Part shown: positions 47,696 to 58,338 of the stretch, piece after piece
Numbering within the stretch: the stretch's first letter is position 1
Layout: each line of letters starts with the position of its first letter
Assembly: GCF_017491605.1 (NCBI RefSeq)
Contig: NZ_JAFGYY010000005.1
Coordinates: 224,310 to 288,309, forward strand
Direction of reading: 5' to 3'
DNA from: Pseudomonas sp. 30_B
GTDB taxonomy: Bacteria > Pseudomonadota > Gammaproteobacteria > Pseudomonadales > Pseudomonadaceae
Length of the DNA: 64,000 bases
Translations under genes and position numbers: made by a program
Notes under the pieces: model-generated
What the model was told of the DNA's origin: nothing
Seen by the model: only the letters and a program-made list of their open reading frames with translations
The model's database searches: none

Positions 47696-47745
47696 TTGCA
47701 GGAGTGGGCCATGCCCACGATTCGCGCGCATGGCGCGCTCCTACA
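47696..47745. repeat. REP-type palindromic element
   Basis: TTGCAGGAGTGGGCCATGCC and GCATGGCGCGCTCCTACA: a diverged REP of the 3688 type between uvrA and ftnA. Confidence 0.8.
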
Positions 47746-47754
47746 AGGTGCAGA

Positions 47755-48219
47755 TCAGATCTGCGACTGAAGATAATTCTCCAGGCCCACCTTCTGGATC
47801 AGCCCGAGCTGCTGCTCCAGCCAGTAGGCATGGTCTTCCTCGGTGTCTGTCAGCTGCACGCGCAGGATGTCGCGGGTGACGAAGTCCTGGTGCTGCTCAC
47901 ACAGCGCAATGCCCTTGGCCAGCGCTGCACGCACATGGCGCTCCAGCTTCAGGTCGGCCTCGAGCATCTCCGGCACGGTCTTGCCCGGATGGATATCGTC
48001 CGGGCGCATACGCGGTGTGCCTTCGAGCAGCAGGATGCGGCGCAGCAAGGCGTCGGCGTGCTGGGTTTCTTCTTCCATCTCGTGGTTGAGGCGCTCGTAG
48101 AGCTTGGTGAAGCCCCAGTCCTCGTACATGCGCGAGTGGATGAAATACTGGTCGCGAGCGGCCAGCTCACCGGTCAGCAGCGTGTTGAGATAATCGATAA
48201 CCTCGGCGTGGCCTTGCAT
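47755..48219 (-). CDS. ftnA: Bacterial ferritin FtnA (annotated bacterioferritin BfrA in P. aeruginosa)
   Basis: A 154-aa four-helix iron storage protein: [20 protein letters not shown], ferroxidase ligands Glu18 in [10 protein letters not shown], Glu51 and His54 region in [13 protein letters not shown], Glu94 in LERHVRA and Glu127/His130 in [14 protein letters not shown]. In P. aeruginosa the orthologue forms shells with or without heme. The gene lies next to katA and convergent with uvrA. GAGAAGG precedes the ATG. Confidence 0.93.
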   Translation of the reverse strand: MQGHAEVIDYLNTLLTGELAARDQYFIHSRMYEDWGFTKLYERLNHEMEEETQHADALLRRILLLEGTPRMRPDDIHPGKTVPEMLEADLKLERHVRAALAKGIALCEQHQDFVTRDILRVQLTDTEEDHAYWLEQQLGLIQKVGLENYLQSQI

Positions 48220-48310
48220 CAGCCTTCTCCCTGGAACGTGACAGCCAATTAAACGGCGCTATGGTCCAGCCGGGCATGACCGGGGTCAAGCCCGGCCTTG
48301 GCCTGAAACG

Positions 48311-48336
48311 AAGCCGCCCTCCGAAGAGGGCGGCTT
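48311..48336 (-). terminator. Hairpin terminator after katA
   Basis: AAGCCGCCCTC and GAGGGCGGCTT pair perfectly across four bases, 16 bases past the katA stop. The T tail is weak (CGTTTC). Confidence 0.7.
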
Positions 48337-48352
48337 ATCCTGACGCCTGAGC

Positions 48353-49801
48353 TTAGTTCAGCTTCAAGTCCAGCGCCTTGGCGACTCCTTCGCCGTAGGC
48401 CGGATCGATCTTGAAGAACAGCGCGAGCTGGCGACGCTGGATGGCTTCCGGCACGCCCGCCATATCGCCGGCGATGTTCGCGTACAGGCGCTGCCGCTGG
48501 GCTTCGTCGAACAGGCGGAACAGCGCGGCCGGCTGGCTGTAGTAGTCGTCGTCCACCCGGTGGTTCCAATGGTCGGCGGTGCCTTCCAGGGTCAGCGGCG
48601 GCTCGGAGTAGTCCGGCTGCTCCTGCCACTGGTTGAAGCTGTTCGGCTCGTAGGAGACGGTCATGTCGCCGTTGTTGCCGTCCACCCGCATGGCGCCGTC
48701 GCGGTGGTAGATGCGCGGGTTGTTGCGCGCCGCGTTCACCGGGATCTGGTGGTGGTTCACACCCAGGCGGTAGCGGTGTGCATCACCGTAGGAGAACAGG
48801 CGGCCCTGGAGCATCCTGTCCGGCGAGAAGCCGATGCCGGGAACGATGTTCGCCGGACTGAAGGCGGACTGCTCGACCTCGGCGAAGTAGTTCGCCGGGT
48901 TGCGGTTCAGCTCGAAGTAGCCGACCTCGATCAGCGGGTAGTCGCCGTGCGGCCAGACCTTGGTCAGGTCGAACGGGTTGTAGCGGTAGGTCGCCGCCTC
49001 CTTCTCCGGCATCACCTGCACGTACATCGTCCAGCGCGGGAAGTCACCGCGCTCGATGGCGTCAAACAGATCACGCTGCGAGCTCTCGCGGTCGGCGCCT
49101 ACCAGCTTGGCGGCTTCCTCGTTGCTCAGGTTCTCGATGCCCTGCTGGGTCTTGAAGTGGAACTTGACCCAGAAGCGCTCGTTGCTGGCATTGATGAAGC
49201 TGAAGGTGTGGCTGCCGAAGCCATGCACGTGACGATAGCTGCGCGGCAGGCCCCGGTCGCTGAAGTCGATGGTCAGTTGGTGCAGCGCTTCGGGCAGGTG
49301 AGAAAAGAAGTCCCACTTCAGGGTCGCGTTGCGCAGATTGGTGCGCGGATCACGTTTCACCACGTGGTTCAGGTCGGGGAATTTCAACGGGTCGCGGAAA
49401 TAGAAGACCGGGGTGTTGTTGCCCACCAGGTCCCAGTTGCCTTCCTCGGTGTAGAACTTCAGGGCGAAGCCTCGGATATCGCGTTCGGCGTCGGCCGCAC
49501 CGCGCTCACCGGCAACCGTGGAGAAACGCAGGAACAACGGGGTCTGCTTGCCAACCTCGGAGAACAGCTTGGCACGGCTGAAGCGGGTAATGTCGTGGGT
49601 GACGGTGAAGGTGCCGTAGGCGGCGGAGCCCTTGGCGTGCATACGCCGCTCTGGAATCACTTCACGGTCGAAGTGCGCCAGTTTCTCCAGGAACCAGACG
49701 TCCTGCAGCAGCATCGGACCCCGCGGGCCGGCGGTCTGGACATTCTGGTTATCGGCGACCGGCGCTCCAGCGGCGGTCGTCAGGCGGGTCTTGTCGCTCA
49801 T
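48353..49801 (-). CDS. katA: Monofunctional heme catalase KatA
   Basis: A 482-aa clade-3 type small-subunit catalase, which splits hydrogen peroxide. The catalytic His is in [12 protein letters not shown], Asn in [11 protein letters not shown], and the proximal heme Tyr in [14 protein letters not shown]. The start [20 protein letters not shown] at 49801 follows GGAGAG; an upstream ATG four codons earlier has no ribosome site. Next to ftnA, as in P. aeruginosa. An ANR-like site and a possible OxyR-type region lie upstream. Confidence 0.96.
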   Translation of the reverse strand: MSDKTRLTTAAGAPVADNQNVQTAGPRGPMLLQDVWFLEKLAHFDREVIPERRMHAKGSAAYGTFTVTHDITRFSRAKLFSEVGKQTPLFLRFSTVAGERGAADAERDIRGFALKFYTEEGNWDLVGNNTPVFYFRDPLKFPDLNHVVKRDPRTNLRNATLKWDFFSHLPEALHQLTIDFSDRGLPRSYRHVHGFGSHTFSFINASNERFWVKFHFKTQQGIENLSNEEAAKLVGADRESSQRDLFDAIERGDFPRWTMYVQVMPEKEAATYRYNPFDLTKVWPHGDYPLIEVGYFELNRNPANYFAEVEQSAFSPANIVPGIGFSPDRMLQGRLFSYGDAHRYRLGVNHHQIPVNAARNNPRIYHRDGAMRVDGNNGDMTVSYEPNSFNQWQEQPDYSEPPLTLEGTADHWNHRVDDDYYSQPAALFRLFDEAQRQRLYANIAGDMAGVPEAIQRRQLALFFKIDPAYGEGVAKALDLKLN

Positions 49802-49876
49802 CGTTACTCTCCTCAACGGCGGGTGCGGTATCCACTGCTCACGGAAAGGTGAGCGCGGTCCGACATCCCATCGGGC

Positions 49877-49918
49877 AATTAAGCGCCCCCACGACCGCTG
49901 GCAGTTGATCCAGCTCAG
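49877..49918 (-). promoter_or_regulatory. Candidate ANR box and -10 of katA
   Basis: On the minus strand CTGAGCTGGATCAA (49905-49918) matches the ANR consensus at eight of ten positions. TTAATT at 49877-49882 lies where the -10 would be for a class II site. A further stretch with ATCGAT and AAATCAAT at about 49968-49996 could bind OxyR, which I cannot confirm. Confidence 0.5.
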
Positions 49919-50019
49919 GCGCCGTGGAAGTCGGCGTGATCAGGATCGGCGAGGAGCGACCTAGCATCCAATTTATTGATTTGAGACGATCGATAGAGAA
50001 AAACTTTCCTCCAGACGAT

Positions 50020-50045
50020 AAAAAACCGGGCACAGGGCCCGGTTT
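50020..50045 (-). terminator. Terminator of the alpha ribosomal operon
   Basis: On minus, ACCGGGC and GCCCGGT form a stem followed by TTTTTTAT, 20 bases after the rplQ stop. Confidence 0.9.
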
Positions 50046-50062
50046 CTTATAAGGCGTAAACC

Positions 50063-50452
50063 TTACTCTGCAGCTTCTACTGCTTGGCCGCCAACAGCGC
50101 GGTCAATCAGTTCGACGTATGCCATGGGGGCATTGTCGCCGGCGCGGAAGCCGCACTTCAGGATGCGCAGGTAGCCGCCCGGACGGTTGGCGTAGCGCTT
50201 GCCCAGTTCGTTGAACAGCTTGCCTACGGCTTCTTTCGAACGGGTACGGTCGAAAGCGAGACGACGGTTGGCAACGCTATCCACTTTAGCCAGGGTGATC
50301 AGCGGCTCGGCAACGCGACGCAGTTCCTTGGCCTTGGGCAGGGTGGTTTTGATCAGTTCGTGTTCGAAGAGCGACACAGCCATGTTCTGGAACATAGCCT
50401 TGCGGTGCGCGCTGGTGCGGCTCAGGTGACGACCACTTTTACGATGGCGCAT
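50063..50452 (-). CDS. rplQ: 50S ribosomal protein L17
   Basis: A 129-aa protein; begins [20 protein letters not shown], the invariant L17 start, and contains [20 protein letters not shown]. It is the last gene of the rpsM-rpsK-rpsD-rpoA-rplQ (alpha) operon, 43 bases after rpoA, followed by the operon terminator. Confidence 0.98.
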   Translation of the reverse strand: MRHRKSGRHLSRTSAHRKAMFQNMAVSLFEHELIKTTLPKAKELRRVAEPLITLAKVDSVANRRLAFDRTRSKEAVGKLFNELGKRYANRPGGYLRILKCGFRAGDNAPMAYVELIDRAVGGQAVEAAE

Positions 50453-50495
50453 GGTTCAATTCCTTTCCAAACTTTACGTTCGGTAGCTACGACGA

Positions 50496-51497
50496 TCAGG
50501 CAGTAGCCTTGTCGTCTTTCTTGAGACTTGCCGGCGGCCAGTTGTCGAGGCGCATACCGAGGGACAGACCGCGAGAGGCCAGAACGTCCTTGATTTCGGT
50601 CAGGGACTTCTTGCCCAGGTTCGGCGTTTTGAGCAGCTCTACTTCGGTGCGCTGAATCAGGTCACCGATGTAGTAGATGTTCTCTGCCTTCAGGCAGTTG
50701 GCCGAACGGACGGTCAGCTCAAGGTCATCGACCGGACGCAGCAGGATCGGATCGATCTCGTCTTCCTGCTCTTCAACGACGGGCTCGCTGTCGCCTTTGA
50801 GGTCCACGAACGCTGCCAGCTGCTGTTGCAGGATGGTAGCGGCGCGACGGATAGCCTCTTCAGGGTCCAGGGTGCCGTTGGTTTCCAGATCGAGGACCAG
50901 CTTGTCCAGGTTGGTACGCTGTTCGACACGGGCGTTCTCGACCACGTAGGCAACACGACGTACGGGGCTGAACGAGGCGTCGAGCTGAAGACGGCCGATG
51001 CTACGGCTTTCGTCTTCATCGCTCGAACGGGCATCAGCCGGCTCGTAGCCACGGCCACGAGCGACTTTCAGCTTCATGTTCAGCGCACCGTTATCGGCCA
51101 GGTGGGCGATAACATGGTCACCGTTGACGATCTCGACATCATGATCCAGCTGAATATCGGCAGCGGTCACCACACCCGAGCCCTTTTTCGCCAGGGTCAG
51201 CGTCACTTCGTCACGGCCGTGCAGCTTGATGGCCAGGCCTTTCAGGTTGAGCAGGATCTCGATGACATCTTCCTGCACACCTTCGATGGCGGAGTACTCG
51301 TGGAGTACGCCGTCGATCTCGGCCTCGACTACTGCACAGCCAGGCATGGAGGACAACAGGATGCGACGCAGCGCGTTGCCCAGGGTATGGCCGAAACCAC
51401 GCTCGAGGGGCTCGAGGGTGATCTTGGCGCGGGTTTGGCTGACCACCTGCACATCGATGTGACGGGGGGTCAGGAACTCATTTACCGAACTCTGCAT
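50496..51497 (-). CDS. rpoA: RNA polymerase alpha subunit
   Basis: A 333-aa alpha subunit. The N-terminal dimerisation domain (about 1-230) contains [20 protein letters not shown]. The C-terminal domain (about 250-333) contains [20 protein letters not shown] and the helix-hairpin-helix [19 protein letters not shown], which touches UP elements and activators. It lies between rpsD and rplQ, the standard order. Confidence 0.98.
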   Translation of the reverse strand: MQSSVNEFLTPRHIDVQVVSQTRAKITLEPLERGFGHTLGNALRRILLSSMPGCAVVEAEIDGVLHEYSAIEGVQEDVIEILLNLKGLAIKLHGRDEVTLTLAKKGSGVVTAADIQLDHDVEIVNGDHVIAHLADNGALNMKLKVARGRGYEPADARSSDEDESRSIGRLQLDASFSPVRRVAYVVENARVEQRTNLDKLVLDLETNGTLDPEEAIRRAATILQQQLAAFVDLKGDSEPVVEEQEDEIDPILLRPVDDLELTVRSANCLKAENIYYIGDLIQRTEVELLKTPNLGKKSLTEIKDVLASRGLSLGMRLDNWPPASLKKDDKATA

Positions 51498-51519
51498 GGA
51501 TGCACCTATTTTCTAGCCC

Positions 51520-52140
51520 TTACTTGGAGTAGAGCTCGACAATCAGGTTTTCGTTGATGTCGGCGGACAGATCGGCACGAGCCGGAACACTTTTGAAAGT
51601 GCCGGACTTCTTGTCGCTATCCACTTCGACCCACTCAACGCGACCGCGCTGGGCGCACAGGTCCAGAGCTTGGGCAATGCGCAACTGGTTCTTCGATTTC
51701 TCGCGAACAGCAACGACGTCGCCTGCTTTGACCTGGTAGGACGGGATGTTCACGGTCTGACCGTTCACGCTGATGGTCTTGTGGGACACCAGCTGACGGG
51801 ATTCGGAACGAGTGGAACCGAAGCCCATACGGTAGACGACGTTGTCCAGACGGCACTCGAGCAGCTGCAGCAGGTTCTCACCAGTGGAGCCCTTGCGGCG
51901 GGACGCTTCCTGATAGTAGCCACGGAATTGACGTTCCAGAACGCCGTAGATGCGGCGGACTTTCTGCTTCTCGCGCAGCTGCAGACCGTAGTCGGACAGG
52001 CGACCACGACGCTGGCCGTGCTGGCCAGGAACGTTTTCTGCTTTGCACTTCGAGTCGAGGGCGCGGACGCCGCTCTTCAGGAACAGATCAGTGCCTTCGC
52101 GGCGGGACAGTTTGCACTTGGGACCAATGTAACGAGCCAT
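51520..52140 (-). CDS. rpsD: 30S ribosomal protein S4
   Basis: A 206-aa protein starting [20 protein letters not shown], with the S4 RNA-binding domain at about 97-160 ([20 protein letters not shown]). It is a primary 16S binder and, in E. coli, the translational repressor of the alpha operon. The N-terminal KCK...C zinc set is reduced, as usual in gammaproteobacteria. Confidence 0.98.
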   Translation of the reverse strand: MARYIGPKCKLSRREGTDLFLKSGVRALDSKCKAENVPGQHGQRRGRLSDYGLQLREKQKVRRIYGVLERQFRGYYQEASRRKGSTGENLLQLLECRLDNVVYRMGFGSTRSESRQLVSHKTISVNGQTVNIPSYQVKAGDVVAVREKSKNQLRIAQALDLCAQRGRVEWVEVDSDKKSGTFKSVPARADLSADINENLIVELYSK

Positions 52141-52156
52141 TTCTCACTGTCTCCTA

Positions 52157-52546
52157 TTACACGCGACGCTTTTTCGGCGGACGGCAGCCGTTGTGCGGGA
52201 TCGGGGTTACGTCGGTGATGCTGGCGATCTTGTAACCGCAGGCATTCAGCGCACGTACAGCCGACTCGCGGCCCGGGCCCGGGCCCTTGACGTTGACGTC
52301 GAGGTTCTTCAGACCGTATTCCAGAGCAGCCTGGCCGGCACGCTCGGCCGCTACCTGGGCAGCGAACGGGGTGCTCTTACGCGAGCCGCGGAAGCCCGAA
52401 CCACCGGAAGTGGCCCAGGACAGAGCGTTGCCCTGACGGTCGGTGATGGTAACGATGGTGTTGTTGAAGGACGCGTGGATATGCGCGATCCCGTCAACCA
52501 CCGTCTTTTTGACTTTCTTACGAGGACGAGCAGCAGGTTTTGCCAT
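52157..52546 (-). CDS. rpsK: 30S ribosomal protein S11
   Basis: A 129-aa protein with the basic N-terminus [20 protein letters not shown], then [20 protein letters not shown] and the C-terminus [14 protein letters not shown]. It sits 16 bases after S4 on one side and 18 from S13 on the other. Confidence 0.98.
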   Translation of the reverse strand: MAKPAARPRKKVKKTVVDGIAHIHASFNNTIVTITDRQGNALSWATSGGSGFRGSRKSTPFAAQVAAERAGQAALEYGLKNLDVNVKGPGPGRESAVRALNACGYKIASITDVTPIPHNGCRPPKKRRV

Positions 52547-52564
52547 GACTAAATTCCTAAGCGA

Positions 52565-52921
52565 TTACTTGCGGATCGGCTTACGCGGGCCCTTACGGGT
52601 ACGCGCGTTGGTCTTGGTACGCTGACCGCGAACCGGCAGACCGCGACGATGACGCAGACCGCGGTAGCAACCGAGGTCCATCAGACGCTTGATGTTCATG
52701 TTGATTTCGCGACGCAGGTCACCTTCGGTGGTCAGCTTGGCCACCTCGGTACGCAGCGAATCAATCTGCTCTTCGCTCAGGTCTTTGATCTTTGCAGCCG
52801 GGCTGATGCCGGTGGCTGCACAGATGCTCTGTGCGGTAGTGCGACCAACACCATAGATGTAGGTCAGCGAGATAACAGTGTGCTTGTTATCCGGAATGTT
52901 TACGCCTGCAATACGGGCCAT
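52565..52921 (-). CDS. rpsM: 30S ribosomal protein S13
   Basis: A 118-aa protein: [20 protein letters not shown] start, helix-two-turn-helix, and basic tail [20 protein letters not shown]. First gene of the alpha operon, separated from rpmJ by 130 bases with a hairpin. Confidence 0.98.
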   Translation of the reverse strand: MARIAGVNIPDNKHTVISLTYIYGVGRTTAQSICAATGISPAAKIKDLSEEQIDSLRTEVAKLTTEGDLRREINMNIKRLMDLGCYRGLRHRRGLPVRGQRTKTNARTRKGPRKPIRK

Positions 52922-53005
52922 TCAGAAAAACTCCAATTGACAGCTACCCGGCGCCCAGGAAGCCAAGAAAGGGCGCGGATATTAGCGCTGTAAAAACAAA
53001 TAATC

Positions 53006-53033
53006 AACCCGGCAGCACACTAGCTGCCGGGTT
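53006..53033 (-). terminator. Hairpin between rpmJ and rpsM
   Basis: AACCCGGCAGC and GCTGCCGGGTT form an 11-bp stem around six bases. On minus it is followed by a T-rich tract (GATTATTTGTTTTT). It lies between the spc and alpha operons and may act as a partial terminator or attenuator; the genes on both sides are essential, so it must be leaky or backed by a promoter. Confidence 0.6.
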
Positions 53034-53051
53034 ATAACGCGTGGTTCACAC

Positions 53052-53168
53052 TCAGCCTTGGCGCTGCTTGTGACGCGGCTCCGCGCTGCAGATCACACGA
53101 ACGACGCCTTCGCGACGGACGATCTTGCAGTTGCGGCAAAGCTTCTTAACCGATGCACGAACTTTCAT
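53052..53168 (-). CDS. rpmJ: 50S ribosomal protein L36 (zinc form)
   Basis: A 38-aa protein [20 protein letters not shown]...[12 protein letters not shown]. The ligands C11, C14, C27 and a His near the end make a zinc ribbon, so this is the zinc-dependent C+ form. It lies 24 bases after secY. Confidence 0.97.
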   Translation of the reverse strand: MKVRASVKKLCRNCKIVRREGVVRVICSAEPRHKQRQG

Positions 53169-53192
53169 CAGTGACTCCTCGAACCTTACGGG

Positions 53193-54524
53193 TCAGCGCA
53201 GCAGGCCGCTGCCATAGCCCTTCAGGTTGGCTTTCTTCATGAGGGATTCGTACTGGTGAGAAACGAGGTGCGATTGTACTTGGGCCATAAAGTCCATCAC
53301 AACCACGACCACGATCAGCAACGAGGTCCCGCCAAGGTAGAACGGTACGTGGGCAGCTACGACCAGGAACTGGGGCAGCAGGCACACAGCCGTCATGTAC
53401 AGGGCACCGAACATGGTCAAACGGGTCAGCACGCCATCGATGTAGCGAGCGGACTGTTCGCCCGGACGAATACCCGGAATAAATGCACCGGACTTCTTGA
53501 GGTTTTCCGCCACGTCCTTCGGGTTGAACATCAGCGCTGTATAGAAGAAGCAGAAGAAGACGATCCCTGCACTAAACAGCAGAATGTTCAGCGGCTGCCC
53601 CGGAGCGATCGCTTGCGCGACGTCCTGCAGCCAACCCAGGCCCTCCGACTGACCGAACCAGGCACCCAGGGATGCCGGGAACAGCAGGATGCTGCTGGCG
53701 AAGATCGCAGGGATTACACCCGCCATGTTCACTTTCAGCGGCAAGTGGCTGGTCTGGGCGGCAAACACCTTGCGGCCTTGTTGGCGCTTGGCGTAATGCA
53801 CGGCGATACGACGCTGACCACGCTCGATGAACACAACGAACGCGATGATGGCCACGGCCAGTAGGCCGATGGCGATCAGGGCGAAGATGTTGATGTCACC
53901 TTGACGCGCGGACTCGAAGGACTGGCCGATTGCTCGGGGCAGACCTGCGACGATACCGGAGAAGATCAACATGGAGATGCCGTTGCCGACACCCCGCTCG
54001 GTGATCTGCTCACCCAGCCACATCATGAACAGCGCACCCGCCACGAAGGTGGTGACCGACACGAAGTAGAAGCCGAAGTCGTTGGAGAAAGCCACACCCT
54101 GGCTGCCCAGACCAACGGACATGCCGATGGCCTGGACGAGTGCCAGAGCGAGAGTTGCGTAGCGGGTGTACTGGCTGATCTTGCGACGCCCAGACTCACC
54201 CTCTTTCTTCAACTGTTCCAGCTGCGGGCTGATAGCGGTCATGAGCTGCATGATGATCGATGCCGAGATGTACGGCATGATCCCCAGTGCAAAGATACTC
54301 ATGCGCTCCAGCGCGCCGCCGGAAAACATGTTGAAGAGGCTAAGAATGGTCCCCTCGTTCTGCCGGAACAGTGCCGCCAAGCGATCAGGGTTGATGCCCG
54401 GGACTGGGATATGCGCACCGATCCGATAGACGATGATCGCCAGGAACAGGAAACGCAGACGTGCCCAGAGCTCGGACAAACCACCACCGTTGCTCAGCGC
54501 AGAGAGAGCACCTTGCTTAGCCAT
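53193..54524 (-). CDS. secY: Protein translocase subunit SecY
   Basis: A 443-aa inner membrane channel with ten helices. [20 protein letters not shown] and [20 protein letters not shown] are conserved segments, [20 protein letters not shown] is the cytoplasmic loop bound by SecA and ribosomes, and [20 protein letters not shown] is at the C-terminus. It starts directly at the rplO stop (one-base junction) in the spc operon. Confidence 0.98.
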   Translation of the reverse strand: MAKQGALSALSNGGGLSELWARLRFLFLAIIVYRIGAHIPVPGINPDRLAALFRQNEGTILSLFNMFSGGALERMSIFALGIMPYISASIIMQLMTAISPQLEQLKKEGESGRRKISQYTRYATLALALVQAIGMSVGLGSQGVAFSNDFGFYFVSVTTFVAGALFMMWLGEQITERGVGNGISMLIFSGIVAGLPRAIGQSFESARQGDINIFALIAIGLLAVAIIAFVVFIERGQRRIAVHYAKRQQGRKVFAAQTSHLPLKVNMAGVIPAIFASSILLFPASLGAWFGQSEGLGWLQDVAQAIAPGQPLNILLFSAGIVFFCFFYTALMFNPKDVAENLKKSGAFIPGIRPGEQSARYIDGVLTRLTMFGALYMTAVCLLPQFLVVAAHVPFYLGGTSLLIVVVVVMDFMAQVQSHLVSHQYESLMKKANLKGYGSGLLR

Positions 54525-54959
54525 TTAGTCCTCGATTTTGCCGCCAGCTGCTTCGATAGCCGCACGAGCGCCCTTGGTGGCGCCAATGCCTTTCAGGGTG
54601 ACTGCGCGAGTAACTTCGCCGGACAGCATGACTTTCACACGCTGTACGTTCTGGTTAATCACGTTGGCATCCTTCAGGGCCTGCACGGTTACGACATCAC
54701 CCTCGACCTTGGCCAGCTCGGAGGTACGCACTTCTGCGCGATCCAGGGCCTTCAGCGAGTTGAAGCCGAACTTCGGCAGACGACGGTGCAGCGGCTGCTG
54801 ACCACCCTCGAAGCCCGGAGCGATGGAGCCACCGGAGCGGGAGGTCTGACCTTTGTGACCACGGCCACCGGTCTTGCCCAGACCGCTACCGATGCCACGG
54901 CCCGGACGGTGCTTTTCGCGACGGGCACCCGGCGCGGAACGCAGATCGTTCAGTTGCAT
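54525..54959 (-). CDS. rplO: 50S ribosomal protein L15
   Basis: A 144-aa protein starting [20 protein letters not shown] with the Gly-rich stretch [16 protein letters not shown] and the end [11 protein letters not shown]. It abuts secY and starts three bases after the rpmD stop. Confidence 0.98.
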   Translation of the reverse strand: MQLNDLRSAPGARREKHRPGRGIGSGLGKTGGRGHKGQTSRSGGSIAPGFEGGQQPLHRRLPKFGFNSLKALDRAEVRTSELAKVEGDVVTVQALKDANVINQNVQRVKVMLSGEVTRAVTLKGIGATKGARAAIEAAGGKIED

Positions 54960-54962
54960 GGA

Positions 54963-55139
54963 TTAACCCTCCACACGCAGCAGGTAGTAGGCCTTGTTGA
55001 TCATGCCGCGGTTTTCAGGAGTGTCCTGAACTTCTACGGTGTGACCAATGCGACGCAGGCCCAGGCCTTTGACGCAAGCCTTGTGATTGGCCAGACGGCC
55101 GTTCACGCTCTTGATCAGGGTAACTTTGACAGTTGCCAT
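54963..55139 (-). CDS. rpmD: 50S ribosomal protein L30
   Basis: A 58-aa protein [20 protein letters not shown] ... [10 protein letters not shown]. The central [20 protein letters not shown] is diagnostic. It lies between rpsE and rplO with gaps of two and three bases. Confidence 0.97.
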   Translation of the reverse strand: MATVKVTLIKSVNGRLANHKACVKGLGLRRIGHTVEVQDTPENRGMINKAYYLLRVEG

Positions 55140-55141
55140 GG

Positions 55142-55642
55142 TTAGAGAATCTCCTCGACGCTCTTGCCACGCTTGGCCGCTACCGACTCAGGGGACTGCA
55201 TGTTCTTCAGGCCCTTGAAGGTTGCGTAGACCACGTTCACCGGATTGGTGGAGCCGTAGCACTTCGCCAGAACGTTCTGCACACCGGCCACTTCCAGGAC
55301 AGCACGCATGGCGCCGCCGGCGATGATACCGGTACCTTCGGAAGCCGGCTGCATGTACACCTTGGAGGCGCCATGGGCGGACTTGGTCGGGTACTGCAGG
55401 GTGGTGCCGTTCAGATCAACCTGGATCATGTTGCGGCGAGCAGCTTCCATGGCCTTCTGGATGGCAGCCGGCACTTCACGCGCCTTGCCACGACCGAAGC
55501 CCACGCGGCCTTTGCCATCGCCAACCACGGTCAGCGCGGTGAAGGCGAAGATACGGCCACCTTTAACGGTTTTGGCGACGCGGTTCACTTGAACCAGCTT
55601 CTCGATGTAGCCTTCGTCGCGCTTTTGATCGTTGTTTGCCAT
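55142..55642 (-). CDS. rpsE: 30S ribosomal protein S5
   Basis: A 166-aa protein with the N-terminal S5 double-stranded RNA fold ([40 protein letters not shown]) and C-terminal [20 protein letters not shown]. The region near residues 20-30 is where spectinomycin resistance mutations fall; it looks wild type (VAKTVKGGR). Confidence 0.98.
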   Translation of the reverse strand: MANNDQKRDEGYIEKLVQVNRVAKTVKGGRIFAFTALTVVGDGKGRVGFGRGKAREVPAAIQKAMEAARRNMIQVDLNGTTLQYPTKSAHGASKVYMQPASEGTGIIAGGAMRAVLEVAGVQNVLAKCYGSTNPVNVVYATFKGLKNMQSPESVAAKRGKSVEEIL

Positions 55643-55645
55643 AAC

Positions 55646-55996
55646 TTAGAACTCCAGACCGCCTTCGCGAGCGGCATCAGCCAGGGCCTTGATACGGCCG
55701 TGGTACTTGAAGCCAGAACGGTCGAACGCCACCTGAGTGACGCCGGCAGCCTTGGCGCGTTCGGCGACCAGTTGACCAACTTTCTTGGCTGCGTCGATGT
55801 TGCCGGTGGCACCTTCGCGCAGTTCCTTGTCCAGGGTCGAGGCGCTGGCCAGGACCTTGCCGCCATCGGCCGCAATGACCTGGGCGTAGATGTGCTGGGC
55901 GGAGCGGTACACGCAGAGGCGTACGGCTTCCAGTTCGCGCATCTTCAGGCGAGCCTTGCGAGCGCGGCGCAGACGGGTTTCTTTCTTGACGCTCAT
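55646..55996 (-). CDS. rplR: 50S ribosomal protein L18
   Basis: A 116-aa 5S rRNA binder: [40 protein letters not shown], and [20 protein letters not shown]. In the spc operon between rplF and rpsE. Confidence 0.98.
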   Translation of the reverse strand: MSVKKETRLRRARKARLKMRELEAVRLCVYRSAQHIYAQVIAADGGKVLASASTLDKELREGATGNIDAAKKVGQLVAERAKAAGVTQVAFDRSGFKYHGRIKALADAAREGGLEF

Positions 55997-56006
55997 TTGC
56001 TATGCC

Positions 56007-56540
56007 CTACTTCTTCTTGGCTTCTTTACGAAGGACGACTTCGTCGGCGTAACGCACGCCCTTGCCTTTGTACGGCTCCGGCGGACGGAAGTCGCGGATT
56101 TCCGCGGCGACCTGGCCGACCAGCTGCTTGTCGATACCCTTGATCAGGATGTCGGTCTGGCTGGGGGTTTCCGCTACGATGCCGGCAGGCAGTTCGTAAT
56201 CAACCGGGTGGGAGAAGCCGAGAGCCAGGGACAGCACTTGGCCTTTGGCCTGCGCCTTGTAACCAACGCCGACCAGCTGGAGCTTGCGCTCGAAGCCCTG
56301 GCTGACGCCGATTACCATGTTGTTGACCAGAGCGCGGGTGGTACCGGCCATGGCACGGGTCTGCTGGTCGCCGTTACGCGCAGCGAAACGCAGCTCACCG
56401 TTGTCCTGAATGACTTCGACGGACGGATGTACTTTCAGCTCGAGAGCGCCTTTGGCACCCTTGATCGAAAGTTCCTGACCAGCCAGCTTGATTTCAACGC
56501 CAGCGGGCAGAACGACGGGGTTCTTAGCAACGCGAGACAT
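56007..56540 (-). CDS. rplF: 50S ribosomal protein L6
   Basis: A 177-aa protein with two similar domains: [20 protein letters not shown] and the C-terminal [20 protein letters not shown] signature. Ten bases from rplR. Confidence 0.98.
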   Translation of the reverse strand: MSRVAKNPVVLPAGVEIKLAGQELSIKGAKGALELKVHPSVEVIQDNGELRFAARNGDQQTRAMAGTTRALVNNMVIGVSQGFERKLQLVGVGYKAQAKGQVLSLALGFSHPVDYELPAGIVAETPSQTDILIKGIDKQLVGQVAAEIRDFRPPEPYKGKGVRYADEVVLRKEAKKK

Positions 56541-56551
56541 GCTGATTCCCC

Positions 56552-56944
56552 TTAGAACACAGTGCAGAGCACTTCGCCACCGACGCCAGCGGCACGGGCA
56601 GCACGATCAGTCATCACACCTTTGTTGGTGGAAACGATCGAAACACCCAGGCCGCCGCGAACTTTCGGCAGCTGGTCTACGGATTTGTACTGGCGCAGGC
56701 CAGGACGGCTGATTCGCTTCACTTCCTCGATGACAGGCTTGCCTTCGAAGTACTTCAGCTCGATCGACAGCAGAGGCTTGGCCTCGGCGGTGACTTGGAA
56801 ATCCGCAATGTAACCTTCGTCCTTGAGGACTTTGGCGACTGCCGCTTTCAGCTTGGAAGACGGCATGCTCACGACGGTCTTCTCAGCCATCTGGGCATTA
56901 CGGATGCGAGTTAGCATGTCTGCTAACGGGTCCTGCATACTCAT
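56552..56944 (-). CDS. rpsH: 30S ribosomal protein S8
   Basis: A 130-aa protein: [20 protein letters not shown] and [20 protein letters not shown] near the C-terminus, which binds 16S helix 21. In E. coli S8 represses the spc operon by binding mRNA at rplE. The 189-base gap to rpsN holds several hairpins. Confidence 0.98.
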   Translation of the reverse strand: MSMQDPLADMLTRIRNAQMAEKTVVSMPSSKLKAAVAKVLKDEGYIADFQVTAEAKPLLSIELKYFEGKPVIEEVKRISRPGLRQYKSVDQLPKVRGGLGVSIVSTNKGVMTDRAARAAGVGGEVLCTVF

Positions 56945-57018
56945 GGGCTTAATGCTCCTGATACAAAAGATAAGCCTTCAACTTCATAACTCGCCCTCAA
57001 AACGCCAGGCGAACTAAA

Positions 57019-57126
57019 ACCCGGGCTCAGGGGAGCCGGGTATTCTAGAGATCGCTCAAAAACGAATCAAGCCCCACGAGGGGGCTTGATTCGTTAAGCG
57101 ATCAACGGAGCCGTTGCCGGCTCCGC
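57019..57126 (-). terminator. Cluster of three hairpins between rpsN and rpsH
   Basis: Three hairpins stand in a row. (1) CGGAGCC/GGCTCCG at 57107-57126. (2) A perfect 15-bp stem AACGAATCAAGCCCC with GGGGCTTGATTCGTT at 57061-57095, followed on minus by TTTTTG and flanked by AGCGATC/GATCGCT. (3) CCCGGCTC/GAGCCCGGG at about 57020-57042, followed by TTTTAG. They look like intrinsic terminators inside an essential operon, so they may serve attenuation or processing. Confidence 0.7.
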
Positions 57127-57133
57127 TAACGAC

Positions 57134-57439
57134 TTACCAGCTGGCTTTCACCAGACCCGGTACGTCGCCGCGCATTGCAGCTTCGCGCAGCTTGTTACGG
57201 CTCAGACCGAACTTGCGGTAGAAGCCGTGCGGACGACCGGTCAGACGGCAGCGGTTACGCAGGCGGCTGGCGCTCGCGTCACGGGGCTGCTTCTGCAGGG
57301 CGACCTGGGCATTCCAACGCTCTTCCGCGGAGGAGTTCGGATTAGCGATGATCGCTTTCAGCTCGGCACGCTTTTTAGCGTACTTGGCTACCGTTTGCTG
57401 ACGCTTCAGCTCACGGTTCTTCATGCTCTCTTTAGCCAT
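57134..57439 (-). CDS. rpsN: 30S ribosomal protein S14
   Basis: A 101-aa protein of the zinc-free C- long form: [20 protein letters not shown], and [20 protein letters not shown] with no CXXC pairs. The start at 57439 is chosen; the frame runs on into rplE but that part is not family-like. It lies 13 bases from rplE. Confidence 0.97.
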   Translation of the reverse strand: MAKESMKNRELKRQQTVAKYAKKRAELKAIIANPNSSAEERWNAQVALQKQPRDASASRLRNRCRLTGRPHGFYRKFGLSRNKLREAAMRGDVPGLVKASW

Positions 57440-57452
57440 GGTCCTACTCCAA

Positions 57453-57992
57453 TCAGTTGCGGAACGGGAAGTTGAAGGCGCGCAGCAGGGCACGACCTTC
57501 ATCATCCGAACGAGCGGTGGTGGTCAGAGTGATATCCATACCGCGGAGGGCATCGATCTTATCGTAATCGATTTCCGGGAAGATGATCTGCTCTTTGACA
57601 CCCATGCTGTAGTTGCCGCGACCGTCGAAGGACTTGGCATTCAGACCGCGGAAGTCACGTACGCGAGGCAGGGAGATCGACAGCAGACGGTCCAGGAACT
57701 CGTACATGCGATCGCCACGCAGGGTGACTTTCACGCCAATCGGCCAGCCTTCACGGATCTTGAAGCCAGCGATCGACTTACGAGCGTAAGTCACGACCGG
57801 CTTTTGACCCGCGATCTTTTCCAGATCGGCAACGGCGCTCTCGATGACTTTCTTGTCACCGACAGCTTCGCCAAGACCCATGTTCAGGGTGATTTTGGTA
57901 ACGCGCGGAACTTCCATCACGTTCGCCAGCTGAAGCTCTTGCTTCAGCTTGGGAGCGATTTCCTTCCGATAAATTTCTTTCAATCGTGCCAT
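57453..57992 (-). CDS. rplE: 50S ribosomal protein L5
   Basis: A 179-aa 5S rRNA binder: [40 protein letters not shown], and [20 protein letters not shown]. Its mRNA start is the S8 target in E. coli. Third gene of the spc operon. Confidence 0.98.
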   Translation of the reverse strand: MARLKEIYRKEIAPKLKQELQLANVMEVPRVTKITLNMGLGEAVGDKKVIESAVADLEKIAGQKPVVTYARKSIAGFKIREGWPIGVKVTLRGDRMYEFLDRLLSISLPRVRDFRGLNAKSFDGRGNYSMGVKEQIIFPEIDYDKIDALRGMDITLTTTARSDDEGRALLRAFNFPFRN

Positions 57993-58011
57993 GGTGATCT
58001 ACCTAGCTCCC

Positions 58012-58326
58012 TCAAGCCTGAACCGGTTTCTGGGTCGACTTGAAGACACGAATCTTCTTACCGTCTTCGACTTTGAAACCAACGCGGTCAGCCTTGTTGG
58101 TTTCAGCGTTGAAGATGGCGACGTTGGAGACGTGCAGAGGCGCCTCCTTCTCGACGATCCCGCCTTGCTGGTTGAGCATGGGGTTGGGCTTGGTGTGGCG
58201 CTTGACCAGGTTCACACCGCCAACGACCAGACGGTCGTCAGCCAGAACCTTGACCACTTTGCCACGCTTGCCCTTGTCCTTGCCGGCAATGACGATGACT
58301 TCGTCGTCACGACGAATTTTTTGCAT
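58012..58326 (-). CDS. rplX: 50S ribosomal protein L24
   Basis: A 104-aa protein with a KOW motif: [20 protein letters not shown] near the N-terminus and [20 protein letters not shown] at the end. Lies 12 bases after rplN. Confidence 0.98.
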   Translation of the reverse strand: MQKIRRDDEVIVIAGKDKGKRGKVVKVLADDRLVVGGVNLVKRHTKPNPMLNQQGGIVEKEAPLHVSNVAIFNAETNKADRVGFKVEDGKKIRVFKSTQKPVQA

Positions 58327-58338
58327 GACGGCTACTCC

